Assembly (NCBI GenBank): GCA_038244055.1
Contig: JBBRTW010000450.1
Location: 1 to 5,921 of the forward strand
Direction: 5' to 3'
DNA: 5,921 bases
Origin: DASPKW01 sp038244055
GTDB lineage: Bacteria > Planctomycetota > Phycisphaerae > Tepidisphaerales > Tepidisphaeraceae
The notes under the pieces were generated by a model that searched no databases, was not told the DNA's origin, and saw nothing but the letters and a program-made list of their open reading frames with translations. A program made the translations under genes and the position numbers. The first letter of the stretch is position 1; each line of letters starts with the position of its first letter. Shown here piece after piece: positions 4,898 to 5,921 of the stretch.

Positions 4898-5921
4898 TCA
4901 CTCCACCCATCCCATGGACCTGTCGACGGCTTTTTTCCATTGGGCGCAGAGGTTTTCGCCGTCGGTTGAGGTCATGGCGGGTTCGAAGGTTTTTTCGGCT
5001 CTCCAGTTTTTGCGCAGGTCTTCCTGATCTTTCCAGAAGCCTACGGCCAGGCCGGCGGCGTAGGCTGCGCCGAGAGCGGTGGTTTCGGTGACGGTGGGGC
5101 GGATGACGGGGACGTTTAGAATGTCGGCCTGGAACTGCATTAAGAGATCGTTGGCGGTCATGCCGCCATCGACTTTGAGCAAGGTGAGGGGGACGCCGGA
5201 GTCGGCGTTCATGGCCGCCAGGACATCGCGGGTCTGGTAGGCGGCGGCTTCCAGGGCGGCTCGGGCGATGTGGGCGCGGTTGGACTGGCGGGTGAGGCCG
5301 ACGAGCGTGCCGCGGGCATCGGAGCGCCAGTAGGGGGCGAATAGGCCGGAAAAGGCGGGGACGAAATAGACGCCGCCGTTGTCGGGCACGGTGCGGGCGA
5401 GGGCTTCGACATCGGCCGAGGACTGGATGATGCCGAGGTTATCGCGGAGCCACTGGATGAGCGCGCCGGTGATGGCGATGGAGCCTTCGAGGGCGTAGAC
5501 GGCGGGCTGATTGGCGAAACGGTAGGCGAGGGTGGTGAGCAGGCCTGCTTTGGAGAGCACGGGCGAGGTGCCGGTGTTGAGGAGCATGAAGCAGCCGGTG
5601 CCGTAGGTATTTTTGGACTCGCCGGGGGAGAAGCAGGCCTGGCCGACGAGGGCGGCGTGTTGATCGCCGAGGTTTCCGCAGACGGGGATCTGGCCGGCGA
5701 AGGGGCCGGCGGGGGTGGTCAGGCCGAAGGGTTGCGGTGAGCTGGAGGAGGTGATGGCGGGGAGCGTTTCGCGCGGGATGCCCATGACGGCGAGCATTTC
5801 GGGGGAGTAGTCGAGTGTGCGGAGGTCGAGGAGCATGGTGCGGGAGGCGTTGGTGAAATCGGTGACGTGGACGCCTGGCGTCGCGTCGGCTGCGCGGGCG
5901 GTTGTGTGGCTCGTTGCACTC
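4898..5921 (-). CDS. glpK: Glycerol kinase, C-terminal two thirds (5' end beyond right edge)
   Basis: This enzyme phosphorylates glycerol with ATP to sn-glycerol 3-phosphate, the GlpD substrate. The frame is open to the right edge, giving 340 residues of an expected ~500. HVTDFTNASRTMLLDLRTLD is the family's central motif. CGNLGDQHAALVGQ contains the catalytic Asp (fragment residue 86), and SKNTYGTGCFMLLNTG follows. Other matches are ALEGSIAITGALIQWLRD, GVYFVPAFSGLFAPYW, the FGGY signature GTLVGLTRQSNRAHIARAAL, LKVDGGMTANDLLMQFQADI, and ALGAAYAAGLAVGFW. The GGKGGTRIP loop that binds fructose 1,6-bisphosphate in the E. coli enzyme is replaced by TPAGPFAGQIP, so that inhibition is probably absent. 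Just before HVTD the usual LTGG is replaced by ATSHTTARAADATPG, suggesting a loop insertion. The stop is TGA 4900-4898, followed at once by REP copy B. Confidence 0.97.
   Translation of the reverse strand, partial: SATSHTTARAADATPGVHVTDFTNASRTMLLDLRTLDYSPEMLAVMGIPRETLPAITSSSSPQPFGLTTPAGPFAGQIPVCGNLGDQHAALVGQACFSPGESKNTYGTGCFMLLNTGTSPVLSKAGLLTTLAYRFANQPAVYALEGSIAITGALIQWLRDNLGIIQSSADVEALARTVPDNGGVYFVPAFSGLFAPYWRSDARGTLVGLTRQSNRAHIARAALEAAAYQTRDVLAAMNADSGVPLTLLKVDGGMTANDLLMQFQADILNVPVIRPTVTETTALGAAYAAGLAVGFWKDQEDLRKNWRAEKTFEPAMTSTDGENLCAQWKKAVDRSMGWVE

Noticed and set aside
4704..5027. Plus-strand 107-codon frame spanning the spacer and the glpK 3' end
   Set aside because: It reads through hairpins and the antisense of glpK, with no family resemblance or ribosome site.

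Overview
The window is about 5.9 kb of GC-rich bacterial chromosome. The source looks like an environmental, probably planctomycete-type bacterium. That is inferred from heptamer-repeat tracts inserted in and around genes, GTAG-headed palindromes in intergenic DNA, and a small histidine-rich membrane protein that resembles planctomycete hypotheticals from memory. No ribosomal marker is present, so the taxonomy is tentative.

Layout. Positions 1-809 (minus) hold the N-terminal half of a major facilitator superfamily (MFS) transporter that runs off the left edge. Its central loop and N-terminus are partly built from 7-bp repeats. A short divergent control region (810-954) leads to a 76-residue single-pass membrane protein (955-1185, plus). 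Its 3' end overlaps tail-to-tail with a five-helix membrane protein (1124-1633, minus). A GTAG-headed palindrome (1648-1670) separates that gene from glpD (1771-3327, minus), the respiratory glycerol-3-phosphate dehydrogenase. About 500 bp of unusual GC-rich DNA follows (3328-3834), with a heptamer tract, a degenerate 20-bp tandem array and a possible ribosome-site-masking hairpin. Next come two small plus-strand genes: a SnoaL/NTF2-like protein broken by a frameshift (3835-4196) and a single-domain cupin (4251-4694). A hairpin-rich convergent spacer (4695-4897) contains a second GTAG-headed palindrome in the opposite orientation. The window ends with the C-terminal two thirds of glycerol kinase glpK (4898 to the right edge, minus).

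Biology. GlpK phosphorylates glycerol to sn-glycerol 3-phosphate and GlpD oxidises it to dihydroxyacetone phosphate while reducing quinone. Together they form the aerobic glycerol catabolic route. They share a strand but are separated by the plus-strand SnoaL/cupin pair, so they are probably not one transcript. No glycerol facilitator (glpF) or glp regulator is visible.

I see no defence system, CRISPR array, RNA gene or intact mobile element. The most noteworthy signals are non-coding: two GTAG palindromes with compensatory base changes, which suggest a REP family mobilised by a RAYT-type transposase elsewhere in the genome, and several unrelated tracts that share a 7-bp period, two of which are translated.
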